In this document: piece after piece, positions 62,333 through 64,000 of the stretch | Layout of the letters: each line of letters starts with the position of its first letter | Numbering within the stretch: the stretch's first letter is position 1 | Origin: Chondrosia reniformis | Taxonomy: Eukaryota > Porifera > Demospongiae > Chondrillida > Chondrillidae | Length of the DNA: 64,000 nucleotides | Direction of reading: 5' to 3' | Assembly (NCBI GenBank): GCA_947172415.1 | Contig: OX359191.1 | Coordinates: forward strand, 3,658,001-3,722,000 | Notes under the pieces: generated by a model | The model's input: only the letters and a program-made list of their open reading frames with translations | What the model was told of the DNA's origin: nothing | The model's database searches: none | Position numbers and translations under genes: made by a program

Positions 62333-62995
62333 CTACATGGGACAACATTAATCATATGAATCATGAATCAAAATATAAACCCTTTTAATAAGTGTTACCT
62401 CAATAATCCACCACAATTGGTTCAAGGAAAAATGTGGTAGAAAAGTGGGGTTGGTGGATTAAAGATGTCAGCAGGATATAATTACTTACTAGATCAAAGA
62501 CATAAATTATTTATATACGTACTAATAACAATACTTATAGATACATGTTTGCAGCAACTATGAATGTTTAATGTATATCTCCCAACACTGGCATGGTTTC
62601 AAGCACAAAGGGAAAAAGCACTGTAGCAACGCCAACAAGAATGATCCAGAACCACGTTTTCAATTTTTGATGGAGACAGAATTTCACACAATGAAGGAAG
62701 GACACACGCCCATTAACACAGAGAGAAGCACAATTACTGGCATTGTAAATGGTTATTTTACTCCTTCCTCATTTGGGCATGATATAACAGCCCTGTGATG
62801 ATTATGCTTTTTGTTATACGTATGTCATATCCCAGCTATATCTTGGTACAGTACATACAGCAAACATATAGTCCTCAGGTTGTGAACAATGTGGTGGACT
62901 TGAAGTAGAATATTCCTTCAAGCACTTTGATTAGTAGATAGTAGGATAATTGGTGGATTATTACCTAAATGCAGCTATATGATATAGAATCTTAA
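62333..62995 (+). other. Spacer or intron with the unrecognised 75-codon ORF (62571-62798)
   Basis: Third visible copy of the stretch at 11149-11811 with a few base changes. The ORF is still open. Confidence 0.3.
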
Positions 62996-63390
62996 ATTGT
63001 CTTCAACACCACTCACTTGATGGCTTGTTTCTGTTTGTGTTTCACTATCCCTTGACATCATAAAAGCACACTACATGGAGAGGAGAATATTGAACACAAA
63101 TAAATCCATCAATCATACCAATACTCTATGAAATGTTGACAGTTTAATACACTGCTATGATGAGGCATGCATTATGCATGATTTATCATAAATACCTTTG
63201 TATCAATCTCAATAATTTTGGAAAGGCCTTTCAGATTAGCTTCTCTGTTCCTTAGTTCCTCATCCCTGTGTTTCAGTTTGACTTTGAGGGCTTCAATCTC
63301 AATACACTTAGATTCCGCTTCCTCCAGTTCCAAATTCTTAGCCTTCAGCTCACCTTCTAGGTCCTCAATCTTTATACTTTGTTCCTGCAT
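62996..63390 (-). other. Coiled-coil and Ser/Thr-rich 5' exons, right-outer
   Basis: Coiled-coil exon 63390-63196 and short exon 63070-62996. Two differences from the inner copies matter: two A's are missing before the donor of the first exon, which changes its phase, and the donor of the second exon has GT changed to TT (ACAAT/TTAAG), which should abolish splicing there. Confidence 0.45.
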
Positions 63391-63655
63391 TATACGTACA
63401 TACTGTAGTAAATGCATTTACATATAGGTTACTATCTACTATACGTAGGTATAGTAAATGATTTGATATATTTAAACTAAATTTCCTTGTTCTATATAAA
63501 TAGTCAACTGAACATTTGCATGTACGTATGTCACATTATAAATACACTGTATATTTAGTATAATCCAATGGTATTTAATATTAGAAGTTTATCTCTAATT
63601 CACAGGAAAATGGAGGACTAATAAAAAATTTCTGTTAAATTATAATCATCGCCCT

Positions 63656-63943
63656 ATGTTTGAGTCTGGTATCTCTGTTGATGAACCCGGCAAGTCACTC
63701 AACCAGAGAATGAGTGAACATGAAAGAGCTGTTTCAAGAATGGATCCAAACAACTCATTAGCAGCACATCTACAATCAACATTACACTACATAGACTGGG
63801 ATGGGGCCACAGTGCTACAATGTGAACAAAACAGAACAAGAAGGAAGATCAAAGAGGCCATACACATCAGAACCACACCATGCATGAACATGGATCAGGG
63901 GATGCACTTGGATTCCATTTGGGACGACATCATCGCCAACTAA
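63656..63943 (+). mobile_element. Penelope-like element 3' end, GIY-YIG region with natural stop
   Basis: A 95-codon frame with E-H-E-R-A-V, IDWDGATVL, R-R-K-I-K-E-A-IHIR and a final IWDDIIAN before TAA. The order and spacing match the C-terminal part of GIY-YIG domains of Penelope-like elements. The reverse transcriptase and the start of the endonuclease are not present upstream, so this is a 5'-truncated insertion. It is the unbroken version of the fragments at 10320 and 48916. Confidence 0.75.
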
Positions 63944-64000
63944 CTCATTAACACTCTATTCAGTCCACTAATTACCCACTCATTAACCACTTAAATCATT

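Larger units (their letters stand above)
34309..63943 (-). repeat. Tandem duplication of PARP14-like plus beta-adaptin unit, right arm
   Basis: This is the mirror of the left-arm tandem duplication. Read on -, an outer unit (63390 to 49814) is followed by an inner unit (48651 to 34309), with the same junction at about 49,083. The outer unit is preceded by an unbroken Penelope tail at 63656-63943, so this end preserves what the junction looked like before the duplication. Confidence 0.93.

Overview
This is a eukaryotic, almost certainly animal, genomic window. Genes are split by short GT-AG introns, the DNA is AT-rich, and it carries microsatellites, minisatellites, DNA transposons and a Penelope-like retroelement tail. 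The two recognisable host genes are a PARP14-type macro-domain ADP-ribosyltransferase and the beta subunit of a clathrin adaptor complex (AP-1/AP-2 beta adaptin). The compact gene spacing and the PARP gene architecture would fit an early-branching invertebrate such as a sponge. That is a guess, not a demonstration.

Layout. The window is a giant inverted repeat with its axis near 30,955. The left arm (1 to about 30,950, genes on +) is mirrored by the right arm (about 30,955 to 60,810 and beyond, genes on -). Each arm is itself a tandem duplication of a PARP14-like gene followed head-to-tail by beta adaptin, giving four PARP copies and four adaptin copies. Left arm: outer PARP (1-6759, 5' end outside the window), outer adaptin (6946-9737, cut off in an intron), Penelope tail fragment (10320-10496, -), coiled-coil and 5' exons (10752-11148), inner PARP (11812-21164), inner adaptin (21351-27264). 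Centre (27265-34308): TA-rich DNA, four tRNA-like/B-box units in each arm, poly-A/T tracts and a 1.5-kb core made of nested hairpins. Right arm, on -: inner adaptin (39100-34309), inner PARP (47593-39287), 5' exons (48651-48255), Penelope tail (48916-49083, +), outer adaptin (52557-49814), outer PARP (62332-52744), 5' exons (63390-62996) and an unbroken Penelope tail (63656-63943, +).

State of the genes. All copies look non-functional as they stand. The PARP copies share in-frame stops and a frame change, so the damage predates the amplification. Each copy also has private lesions: a 1,043-bp internal duplication in left-inner, single-base indels, and a piggyBac-type insertion in an intron of right-outer. 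The inner adaptins share a frameshift in exon 8 and end at the same base inside the appendage domain, where the palindrome centre begins. The outer adaptins stop after exon 7 in a polypurine/polypyrimidine repeat fused to the Penelope fragment.

History inferred from shared differences: (1) the PARP gene decayed; (2) a 13.3-kb tandem duplication joined the adaptin intron repeat to Penelope DNA; (3) outer and inner copies diverged, with a 363-bp hAT-like element present only in outer copies; (4) the whole array was copied as an inverted repeat around the hairpin-rich centre; (5) later indels, insertions and probable gene conversion followed. An assembly artefact for the palindrome is not excluded, but the many arm-specific differences argue against a simple chimeric-read error.
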